Below, one piece after another: positions 33,775 through 41,516 of a stretch of 44,649 nt of DNA. A program made the position numbers and the translations under genes. The notes beneath the pieces were generated by a model. The model was not told the origin of the DNA. It did not search any database and saw nothing but the letters and a program-made list of their open reading frames with translations. Position 1 is the first letter of the stretch. Each line of letters opens with the position of its first letter. The stretch lies in contig JAKAZT010000004.1 of NCBI GenBank assembly GCA_021815695.1, positions 1 through 44,649 on the forward strand, in the 5' to 3' direction. Source of the stretch: Pseudomonadota bacterium (GTDB lineage Bacteria > Pseudomonadota > Gammaproteobacteria > Xanthomonadales > Rhodanobacteraceae).

Positions 33775-35859
33775 TCAGTCGGCCGTCGCCGCACGCGTAC
33801 TCGTAACCGCACCCGCGCCAACGTACTTCGCCAGAAAATCCTGCATGCGCGTATAGAACTCCGCGCGATGCGGCTCGGTGAAGAAGCCGTGGCCCTCCTT
33901 CGGGAACATCAGCCATTCATAGGGCTTGTGCGCCTTGTCCAGCGCGGCACGCAGGGCATCGGCGTTCTGGATCGGCACCCGCTTGTCGGCGCCGCCGCTG
34001 GCGATCAGCACCGGCACCTTCAGCTGCTCCAGCAGGTACAGCGGCGAGATCGCGCGTGCCTCCTCGCGCGTGGCCGCCATCGCCTGACTGAAGTAGGTGC
34101 GCCCGTGACTGGAGCGGCGCGTATCGCTGCGATCGAACTGGATGGTCAGATCGGTGACGCCGACGTAGTCGATCGCGCACTTGAACAGGTCGGGCGCGCG
34201 GATCGGCAGCATCAGCGAGGCGTAACCGCCGTAGCTGCCGCCGTAGACGCAGATCCGCGCCGGATCGACCTGGCCCTGGGCGATCGTCCAGCGCACGCCG
34301 TCGATCATGTCGTCGATCATGCCGGTTCCCCACTGCCGGTAGCCCGACCTGAGGAAGTTGGCGCCGCGCCCGCCGGAACCGCGATAGTTGATCTTGAGCA
34401 CGGCATAGCCGCGATTGGCGAGAAACTGCACGTCGGGATCGTAGAACCAGGCGTCGGCGGGACCGATCGGGCCGCCGTGCGGCAGCATCACCAGCGGCAG
34501 GTTCTTCGGCGCGCGTCCGCCCGGCAGGGTGAGATAACCGGCGATTTCCGTCCCGGCGCGGTTGCGGTAGCGAATCGGCGTGGTCGTGGCCATCCGCGCG
34601 GGGTCGATCCACGGCGCCGTCTGATACAGCGGTCGCAGATGCATGCTGTTGCGGTCGAGCAGGGCATAGACGCCGGGACTGCGATCGCTTTCGGCCGCGA
34701 TCAGCAGGGTGTTGCCGTCGCGACTCATGCTGGCGATGGCGACGAACTGGTCGGCAAACTGCGCACCTAGCGCCGTGATGACATCGCCCCAGGGCGTGTC
34801 ACCGACGGTGATCCAGCGCGGCCGTCCGCCCTCGATCAGCGCGGCGTAAGGCTGCCGCGGCTCCGGCGTGAAGCGCACCGCGCCGACGGAAAAGAGCGGG
34901 TCGCCGGCCAGCACGCGTGCTTCGCTGCCGTCGAGGCGTGCCTCGACCAGACGCGCGGGCCCGCCGTCGGCGCCGTCCAGCGCATAGACGTGCTCGCGAT
35001 CGGGGCTGAGCGCCAGCGGGCTCCAGCCCTTGCCGACGACGCCGGCCGGCATCAGCGACCAGGTCTTGCCGGCGTCCGTGGTGCGATAGACGACCGGATC
35101 GTTGTTGTCGTTGACCCCTTCGGCGTACCAGGGCTTGCCGTCGGCGACCACGAAACGCATGTCGCCCTGGTCGATGCTGGCGATCTCGACCGGGTAGCCG
35201 CTGACCGTATCGACGTCGAACAGCAGGGTGCGGTAGGTGTCGGAGGACTGACCGTTGGCATTCGCCGGTGCCGGTGCGATCTGCAGATACAGATGCCCGT
35301 TGTAGCTCGACGGAATGCCGACCACCTCGGGATAGCCGTAGGGCATGCGCAGCATCGCGCTGTTGGCGCCGCTGCCGCGCGCCTCGAAGCTGTAGAGGAT
35401 GCGCTGCTGCGAACCGTCGAAGTTGAGCGCGACGATCTCGCCGGTCAGGCCCGGCGCATCCAGCGTGCCGCTCTCGCGCGCCTTCTCCACGATCAGCCGC
35501 GTCGGGCTGACCCAGGCGATGCGCGCCGGCCGGGTGTAGGGCGCCATGTTGAGCTTGGTCAACGGCTTGAGCGACGGCAGTTCCAGCACCGCCAACTGGT
35601 AGCGGCTGCTGTCGGCGTCGTGATCTTCCTCGCGCACGCTGACGGCGAGGTATTTGCCGTCCGGCGACAGCGCCGGCGAGCCGAGGCTGGCGTGACGTGC
35701 GAAATCGCTCACCGGCAGGAGCGGCGCTGCGCCGGCGGCAACCGTTGCCGGGACCTCGGCGCCCTGCGGCGCCGCGATCGCGCTGCCATCACCCCACCCG
35801 GCCCACCCGATCAGCAACGCCAGCATCCCTGCTCCATGCCGCAGCGTTTGTCTTTCCAT
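33775..35859 (-). CDS. secreted S9 family peptidase (prolyl oligopeptidase-like), copy 1
   Basis: A 694-residue serine peptidase with a signal peptide (residues 1-30, ending AIAA). An N-terminal beta-propeller runs to about 440 (LSPDGKYLAVSVR is a typical blade) and is followed by an alpha/beta hydrolase domain. GGSYGGYA gives the nucleophile Ser542, GGADKRVP the acid and EGHGF the catalytic His. Such enzymes cut short peptides, often after Pro; related S9 proteins linearise lasso peptides, but nothing here proves that. ATG 35859 follows AGGGGGC. It is divergent from a TPR-sulfotransferase 185 bp away, and the whole pair is repeated at 37681-41406. Confidence 0.9.
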   Translation of the reverse strand: MERQTLRHGAGMLALLIGWAGWGDGSAIAAPQGAEVPATVAAGAAPLLPVSDFARHASLGSPALSPDGKYLAVSVREEDHDADSSRYQLAVLELPSLKPLTKLNMAPYTRPARIAWVSPTRLIVEKARESGTLDAPGLTGEIVALNFDGSQQRILYSFEARGSGANSAMLRMPYGYPEVVGIPSSYNGHLYLQIAPAPANANGQSSDTYRTLLFDVDTVSGYPVEIASIDQGDMRFVVADGKPWYAEGVNDNNDPVVYRTTDAGKTWSLMPAGVVGKGWSPLALSPDREHVYALDGADGGPARLVEARLDGSEARVLAGDPLFSVGAVRFTPEPRQPYAALIEGGRPRWITVGDTPWGDVITALGAQFADQFVAIASMSRDGNTLLIAAESDRSPGVYALLDRNSMHLRPLYQTAPWIDPARMATTTPIRYRNRAGTEIAGYLTLPGGRAPKNLPLVMLPHGGPIGPADAWFYDPDVQFLANRGYAVLKINYRGSGGRGANFLRSGYRQWGTGMIDDMIDGVRWTIAQGQVDPARICVYGGSYGGYASLMLPIRAPDLFKCAIDYVGVTDLTIQFDRSDTRRSSHGRTYFSQAMAATREEARAISPLYLLEQLKVPVLIASGGADKRVPIQNADALRAALDKAHKPYEWLMFPKEGHGFFTEPHRAEFYTRMQDFLAKYVGAGAVTSTRAATAD

Positions 35860-36002
35860 GTCATGCCCCCTGTCCGGCGCCGTGCGCAGTTGATCCAATC
35901 GTCATCAAATCGCAAGCTTCGATTGCGGACAAGGCCGACTTTCGGCAGGGGTCGCGCACGGCCGGACCGACGCGCATGCCGACACATCCCGAAGCGGCGC
36001 AG

Positions 36003-36008
36003 GCACAA
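36003..36008 (+). promoter_or_regulatory. -10-like box of sulfotransferase copy 1
   Basis: The hexamer GCACAAT (core CACAAT) lies 36 bp upstream of the ATG at 36045. Its position downstream of another in-frame ATG (35976) argues that translation starts at 36039 or 36045. Confidence 0.35.
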
Positions 36009-36044
36009 TGGCGCGATCTCTCCAGCTCTTCAGGGCGCATGACC

Positions 36045-37598
36045 ATGGCTGTCGCCGATCACCGCTGGGCACGCATCGAGCGCTACATTGCCGACGAACG
36101 CCTGCCCGCCGCGCGCATCGCGCTGGAGTCCCTGGTCGCCGAACAACCCGTCCACGTCCAGGGCCGCATGCTGCTGAGCAGCGTGCTGCTGGCCCAGGGC
36201 AAATTGCGCGAGGCGGCGGCCCAGGCGCTGGCCGCCGCGAGCCATCTTCCCGCCGACGCCGAAACCATCTGCACCGTCGCCCACTGCCTGTTCCGCATCG
36301 GCGAAACGCTGGCTACCCGCGACTGTCTGCGCCATCCCGGCATCGCCGTTTCACGCGATGCGCCGGCACTGGCCAAGCTCGCGCACGTGCACCAGTTGAT
36401 CGGCCAGCATGACGAGGGACTCGCCCTGATGGACCGCGCGCGCGCGCTGGGCCTCGACGAGCCCGAGTTCCACTACTTTCGCGCGCTGCAACTGCAGTTC
36501 CTCGGCCGTCTCGACGAGACCGCGGCGGAGCTTCGCACCGCGCTGGCGATGCGCCCCGGTTTCGGGCGCGCGGCGCTCACCCTGGCGCGGCTGCAGCGGC
36601 AGCGCGACGAGTCGCTGCTGCGCCATATCCAGGTGCATGCGGCGGAGGCCTCGCCGGACAACGAGGACGGCGACGCGTTCGAGTTCGCCCGCTTCAAGGC
36701 GCTGGACGATCTGCGGCGAACGGACGAAGCGTGGACGGCGCTGGTGCGCGGCAACGACCTGATGCGCGTCCGTGTCGGCCACGACGGTGCCACCGAGTCA
36801 CGTCACTTCGAACGGGTGCGTGCGATCTGCAGCGCTGCCTTTCTGCGCGAGACTGCCACGCCCCGGGATGGGCCGGTGCCGATCTTCATCCTCGGCATGC
36901 CGCGCTCGGGCACCACCCTGCTGGAGCGTCTGCTGGGCAACCATCCGCAGGTGGCCTCGCCGGGCGAGCTGCCCGATTTTCCGCGGCAACTGCGCTACGT
37001 TGCCGACACCCACGGCATGGGCGTGCTCGATGACTCCCTGCTCGATCGTGCGGCTGGTGCCGACCATGCGTTGCTGGCGCGGCGCTATCTCGAGCAGACC
37101 CAGTGGCGCGCGCAGGGCCGCAGCTACTACATCGACAAGCTGCCCGCCAACTGGATGCTGGCGGGCTTCATCCACAAGGCGCTGCCGCATGCGGTCATCC
37201 TGCACATGCGGCGCTCGGCGATGGAGGTGTGCTACTCCAACTACAAGGCGCTGTTCGGCGCATCGCACACCTACAGCTATCGCCTCGACGAACTCGCCGC
37301 GCACTACCAGGGCTATCGCGCCACCATGGACCACTGGCGGCAGGCGATGCCGGGCGTGGTCCTCGACGTGTCTTACGAGACGCTGGTCGATGATCCCGAG
37401 GCGACCCTGCGGCGGGTGCTTGCGCACTGCGGCCTGCCCTACGACGCGCGCTGCGTCGATCCCGCCGGCAATTCGAATCCGGTCTCGACCCTGAGCAGCG
37501 CGCAGGTGCGCGAGCCGATCCATCGGCGCGCACTCTCCGAGTGGCGGCGCTACCAGGCCCAGCTCAGCCCGCTGGCGCAGGCGCTCGGGGACGGCTGA
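36045..37598 (+). CDS. TPR-repeat sulfotransferase, copy 1
   Basis: A 517-residue cytoplasmic protein. Residues about 1-235 are helical TPR-like repeats (WARIERYIADERLPAARIAL, GKLREAAAQALAAASHLP, EPEFHYFRALQLQFLGRLDE). The C-terminal half is a PAPS-dependent sulfotransferase: the 5'-phosphosulfate loop FILGMPRSGTTLLERLL near 281-297, and LHMRRSAMEVCYSNYK as the 3'-phosphate site. It would move sulfate from PAPS to a protein, peptide or glycan bound by the TPR part. ATG 36045 is chosen because AGGG lies 9 bp upstream and it aligns with its paralogue's start; 36039 is possible. It is divergent from the S9 peptidase gene at 33775-35859. Confidence 0.88.
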   Translation: MAVADHRWARIERYIADERLPAARIALESLVAEQPVHVQGRMLLSSVLLAQGKLREAAAQALAAASHLPADAETICTVAHCLFRIGETLATRDCLRHPGIAVSRDAPALAKLAHVHQLIGQHDEGLALMDRARALGLDEPEFHYFRALQLQFLGRLDETAAELRTALAMRPGFGRAALTLARLQRQRDESLLRHIQVHAAEASPDNEDGDAFEFARFKALDDLRRTDEAWTALVRGNDLMRVRVGHDGATESRHFERVRAICSAAFLRETATPRDGPVPIFILGMPRSGTTLLERLLGNHPQVASPGELPDFPRQLRYVADTHGMGVLDDSLLDRAAGADHALLARRYLEQTQWRAQGRSYYIDKLPANWMLAGFIHKALPHAVILHMRRSAMEVCYSNYKALFGASHTYSYRLDELAAHYQGYRATMDHWRQAMPGVVLDVSYETLVDDPEATLRRVLAHCGLPYDARCVDPAGNSNPVSTLSSAQVREPIHRRALSEWRRYQAQLSPLAQALGDG

Positions 37599-37680
37599 AC
37601 AGCTGCGCCGCCCGAGCGCGGACCGCGACCGGACCGCGAACGCCGGAAACGCGCGCTCGCGGTTCCGCGCCGACCTCGGC

Positions 37681-39708
37681 TCAGGGCCGACTGGCGCCCG
37701 TCGCCGTGACGCCCGGCCCCAGATACTCGGTCAGGAACGCCTGCATTTTCTGCAGCAGCGCTACGCGGTGCGGCTCGGTCTGGAAACCATGGTATTCCTC
37801 GGGGTAGTACAGCCACTGATAGGGCTTGTGCGCGGCTTCCAGCGCATCGCGCAGGCGCTCGGCATTCTGCGGCGGCACGATGTTGTCGGCTCCGCCTTGG
37901 GCAATCAGCACCGGCACGTTAAAGCGGTCCAGCATGAACAGCGGCGAGATCGCCTTGGCATCCTCGCGCGTTCCGATGGCCTGCTTGAAGAAGACATTAC
38001 CCGTGGCCTCGTGCGAATAAACGCTGCGATCCTGCTCGATGGTCATATCCGAAACGCCGGCATAGTCGATCGCGCACTTGTACAGACCGGGCGCAACGAT
38101 GGGCTGCATCAGCGAAGAATAGCCGCCGAAGCTGGCACCGAAGACGCAGATGCGCTGTGGATCGGCGTAGCCTTTGCGGATCGCCCAATGCACGGCATCG
38201 ACGATGTCGTCCTGGATGCCGGTGCCGTATTGGCGCCAACCCGAATGCTGGAAAGCCAGGCCACGACCGCTGGAGCCGCGGTAGTTGACGTTGAGCACCG
38301 CATAGCCGCGATTGGCAAGGAAGGGCGCAAGCTGCAACGGGTCGTAGTACCACTGGTCGCGAATGCCGATCGGTCCGCCATGCACCAGTACCACCGTCGG
38401 CAAACCCTCGTGCGCCACTCCGACGGGGAAGGTCAGATAGCCATCCAGCAGCAGCCCGTTGCGATTGTGGAACTGGAACGGCATGCGCGGCCCGATCTGA
38501 CCCGGCTTGATCCACGGCTCCGACTGGAACAGCGGTCTTAGCTGCATGTTCTTGGCATCGAGCAGCGCGTACTCACCCGGGTCGTTACCGCTGACCGCAT
38601 GCACGAGGATCGTATTGCCATCCTTGCTGATGCTGGTGAGACCGACGAAGTGATCGCCGAACTGCTTGTTCAGCGCCTGCATGATCGAAGCGTAGCGATC
38701 ATCGAGCAGATAGGTGACCGCCGGCTTGCCGTTGGAGTAGACCCCCGCGAAGGTCACGGCGAAGGGCTGGTGATGGTTCGGCGTATGCCACAGATCTGCG
38801 ACCGAACCGAAGTCGTTGCTTGCCAGCACCTTGCGATCGCTGCCGCTGAAATCGGTTTCCACCAGCTGCGCCGGGCCGCCCTTCGCGCTGTAGAGGGCAT
38901 ACAGGTGCTTGCCATCGGGAGTCACGCGTAGCGGCTCGAACACCTCGCCAACTTGTGCCGGCGCCATCCTCTGCCACTGAGACTGCCCGTCCGAGCGCGA
39001 ATACACCGCAGGCATACCTTGAGCATCGGACCCCGAGGCAAACAAGGCAACGTCGTGATCGACGAGAAAGCTCATGTCGCCATGGTTGATCTCGGCCACC
39101 TGCTTGGGATAGCCGTCCATGCTGTTCACATCGTAGAGCAGCGTACGCTGCGCACCACCGTTGCGCATGCCCGTGTTGTGCGGAAACGGCGTGATCGAAA
39201 GGAATACATGCCCGTTCATCGCGTCCGTGGCACCGACAACTGCAGGGAACCCGTGCACCATCGAGCTCACATTGAAAGGCGTGCCCGGATTGCCCCAGCC
39301 GGTCGTGCTGTAAAGCTCGCGTTGCTGCTTGCCGTCGAAATCCAGCGCGAGAATATTGCCGTCGGCTGTTGGGAAATCGAGCGTGCCCGACTGGCGCGCT
39401 TCCGCCACGACCAGCCGCGTGTTGCTGACCCAGGTGATTCCACCCGGAAGGAGATTTCGATGGAAGTCAAGACGCGATGCGACCTGCAGACCCGGCAGGT
39501 CGAACACCACCAGCTGGAAGCGCGCATCGGTGCCCTTGGACTGGCCCTCGATCAGGACTGCCGCTAGATGCTTGCCGTCCGGCGACAGGATCGGCTGCCT
39601 GATTTCAGGCGCTTTGGCAAAATCAACCGCCGGCAGCCGAGGCACGGGACCGGCAGCCAGCACCGGCCCGGTCGCGAGAGCCAGCATGAGGGATAGTGCG
39701 GGTTTCAT
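37681..39708 (-). CDS. secreted S9 family peptidase (prolyl oligopeptidase-like), copy 2
   Basis: A 675-residue paralogue of the gene at 33775-35859, with a signal peptide (MKPALSLMLALATGPVLAAG), a beta-propeller domain and an alpha/beta hydrolase domain. The nucleophile is Ser526 in GASFGGYS, the acid is in GGADNIVP and the His is in EEYHGF (copy 1 has EGHGF). Shared blocks such as HGGPIGxxDxWxYDP, RGYAVLxxNYRGSxGRG and YKCAIDYxGVxD show descent from one gene, but enough change has accumulated that the duplication is not recent. ACAGGAGC precedes ATG 39708. It is divergent from sulfotransferase copy 2 across 138 bp. G+C is visibly lower than in the core genes. Confidence 0.9.
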   Translation of the reverse strand: MKPALSLMLALATGPVLAAGPVPRLPAVDFAKAPEIRQPILSPDGKHLAAVLIEGQSKGTDARFQLVVFDLPGLQVASRLDFHRNLLPGGITWVSNTRLVVAEARQSGTLDFPTADGNILALDFDGKQQRELYSTTGWGNPGTPFNVSSMVHGFPAVVGATDAMNGHVFLSITPFPHNTGMRNGGAQRTLLYDVNSMDGYPKQVAEINHGDMSFLVDHDVALFASGSDAQGMPAVYSRSDGQSQWQRMAPAQVGEVFEPLRVTPDGKHLYALYSAKGGPAQLVETDFSGSDRKVLASNDFGSVADLWHTPNHHQPFAVTFAGVYSNGKPAVTYLLDDRYASIMQALNKQFGDHFVGLTSISKDGNTILVHAVSGNDPGEYALLDAKNMQLRPLFQSEPWIKPGQIGPRMPFQFHNRNGLLLDGYLTFPVGVAHEGLPTVVLVHGGPIGIRDQWYYDPLQLAPFLANRGYAVLNVNYRGSSGRGLAFQHSGWRQYGTGIQDDIVDAVHWAIRKGYADPQRICVFGASFGGYSSLMQPIVAPGLYKCAIDYAGVSDMTIEQDRSVYSHEATGNVFFKQAIGTREDAKAISPLFMLDRFNVPVLIAQGGADNIVPPQNAERLRDALEAAHKPYQWLYYPEEYHGFQTEPHRVALLQKMQAFLTEYLGPGVTATGASRP

Positions 39709-39846
39709 CGGAACGCTCCTGTAAAATTGCGTGCAGCCATCGGTTCGCGAGCAGCTACTTGCATAGTCTCATTACGATCATCCATGGCATCTGACTCCGG
39801 GCGCGAAACAAAGTAGCCCAAGTTGTTCAAATTCGGACAAGCATCG

Positions 39847-41406
39847 ATGAGTTCTAAAAAACTGCGCCGCGCTATTGACTATCTCGAAAAGGGCGCGGTT
39901 GATCCAGCGCGCCATGTCCTGGAAAGCGTTATTCAACAAGAGCCGGATAACGCCCAAGCTCACTACCTGCTGTGCGGGGTTGCGCTTGCGAAGCAAGACC
40001 TTCGGTCGGCATGCAGACATGCACTCGATGCAGCTGCCGCGCAGCATGGGTTGGACGAGCTGGGCCTGGACATTGTGCATGTGTTGATTCGCCTGGGCGA
40101 GTGCCAGGCCGCACGGAGCCTTCTCGGGCAAAACGATACTGACCATTTTAACTCTGCTTTGCCGATTGCAAGACTGGCCAGCGCCTACCAGTTGCTGCAT
40201 ATGCACCACGATGCGCTGAAGGTAATCAGCAAAGCGCAGGCATTCATACAGCTCACCCCTGATCAACTTTACTATTCTGCAATCCAGATGAATTTTTGTG
40301 GGCAAATTGCTGAGTCGGTGAAAATACTTGCTTCGCTTGCAGACACGGGTTATGGCGTTGGCCGCGCCTATCTGATTCTGGCGCGGTCATACAATCCCGA
40401 CGACTATCCAGATTTTCTTGGGTTGCTGGCCAAGCGGTTGATCACGATGCCGCCTGCAAGCGAACATGCGGCGGCAATCCTGTTCGCGCAGTTCCATGAG
40501 CTTCACCGACTGGGCCGTCATCAGGATGCCTGGCGCGCACTGTGCGCCGCAAACACCATCATGCACCGCCTGCTTGGCTACGACGCGGCTCGCGAACAGC
40601 GCATCGTCACCAGCCTAAAGACATCCTTCGCGGAGCTTGCGCGGGTGCATCGGCCTGCGCCTGTAAAGGCCTCGCCAGTACCGATCTTCATTGTTGGCTT
40701 GCCTCGCTCGGGAACGACCTTGCTCGAACGCTTGCTGACCAACCACAGCGATGTCGCCAGTGCCGGGGAGCTGACTGATTTCGGCAAGCAACTGCGCTGG
40801 GCGGCAAATAGGCTGGGAGCCAGCTTGCTGGACGAGCCGTTGATCGAGGCGATTGCGCAGATCGACTGCACTGCGCTTGGGCAGCGCTATATGCAGCAGG
40901 CTTCATGGCATGCGCGGAACAAGGGTTGCTTTGTGGACAAACAGCCCGCCAACTTCTGGTTGCTCGGCCTGATTCGCTTGGCTCTCCCGCAGGCAAAAAT
41001 CATTCATCTGCGCCGCGCGCCACTCGACGTATGTTTTTCGAATTACAAGGCCATGTTCGGCGACAGCTATGAGTACAGTTATGACCTCGCTTCACTCGCT
41101 GCGCACTATGTCCATCATTGCGACTTGATGAATTATTGGCGCCGATCTCTGCAGGGCGCATTTCTCGATGTGGACTACGAGGATCTCGTTCGCGATACCG
41201 CGGGCAGCATGCGGCGAATACTGGACTACTGCCAACTGCCCCTCGACCCTGCATGCCTCGATGCAACCCGGAATGCAGCTCCGGTGGCCACGCTCAGCAG
41301 CAGTCAGGTCCGCAAGCCCATCCATACCCAGTCGATCGAGGAATGGCAACCTTATGCTTCGGAGTTGTCCGGACTGCGTCTTGCCATCGAGCAGGCCCGT
41401 CATTGA
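39847..41406 (+). CDS. TPR-repeat sulfotransferase, copy 2
   Basis: A 519-residue paralogue of the gene at 36045-37598. The TPR-like helical half covers about 1-270 (LEKGAVDPARHVLESVIQQE, NAQAHYLLCGVALAKQDL). The sulfotransferase half has FIVGLPRSGTTLLERLL as PAPS loop and IHLRRAPLDVCFSNYKAMFG as 3'-phosphate site. The ending (STQVRKP-type, PVATLSSSQVRKPIH) matches copy 1 (PVSTLSSAQVREPIH). ATG 39847 is preferred over an upstream TTG at 39823; its ribosome binding site is poor. Base composition is unlike its neighbours: 40261-40320 is only 40% G+C by direct count. It is followed by a strong hairpin and the convergent TonB receptor. Confidence 0.88.
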   Translation: MSSKKLRRAIDYLEKGAVDPARHVLESVIQQEPDNAQAHYLLCGVALAKQDLRSACRHALDAAAAQHGLDELGLDIVHVLIRLGECQAARSLLGQNDTDHFNSALPIARLASAYQLLHMHHDALKVISKAQAFIQLTPDQLYYSAIQMNFCGQIAESVKILASLADTGYGVGRAYLILARSYNPDDYPDFLGLLAKRLITMPPASEHAAAILFAQFHELHRLGRHQDAWRALCAANTIMHRLLGYDAAREQRIVTSLKTSFAELARVHRPAPVKASPVPIFIVGLPRSGTTLLERLLTNHSDVASAGELTDFGKQLRWAANRLGASLLDEPLIEAIAQIDCTALGQRYMQQASWHARNKGCFVDKQPANFWLLGLIRLALPQAKIIHLRRAPLDVCFSNYKAMFGDSYEYSYDLASLAAHYVHHCDLMNYWRRSLQGAFLDVDYEDLVRDTAGSMRRILDYCQLPLDPACLDATRNAAPVATLSSSQVRKPIHTQSIEEWQPYASELSGLRLAIEQARH

Positions 41407-41474
41407 CGGGCCTGCCGGGATAATGCGCTGCCGAGTCATCGCAGGTGACACGGATCCACAAGGCTTCCGGGCTG

Positions 41475-41501
41475 CGGCATGGGGCGCCATGCCCCATGCC
41501 G
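41475..41501. terminator. hairpin between sulfotransferase 2 and the TonB receptor
   Basis: A perfect 11-bp stem (41475-41485 with 41491-41501, arms CGGCATGGGGC and GCCCCATGCCG) and 5-nt loop in the 110-bp gap between convergent gene ends. No T-tract follows, so it is a probable bidirectional transcript end and not a canonical terminator. Confidence 0.5.
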
Positions 41502-41516
41502 ACCCTGACTTACGGG

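Noticed and set aside
35890-35908. TTGAT and ATCAA half sites upstream of S9 peptidase copy 1, first taken for an FNR box
   Set aside because: The half sites are 9 bp apart, not 4, so they do not fit an FNR site.
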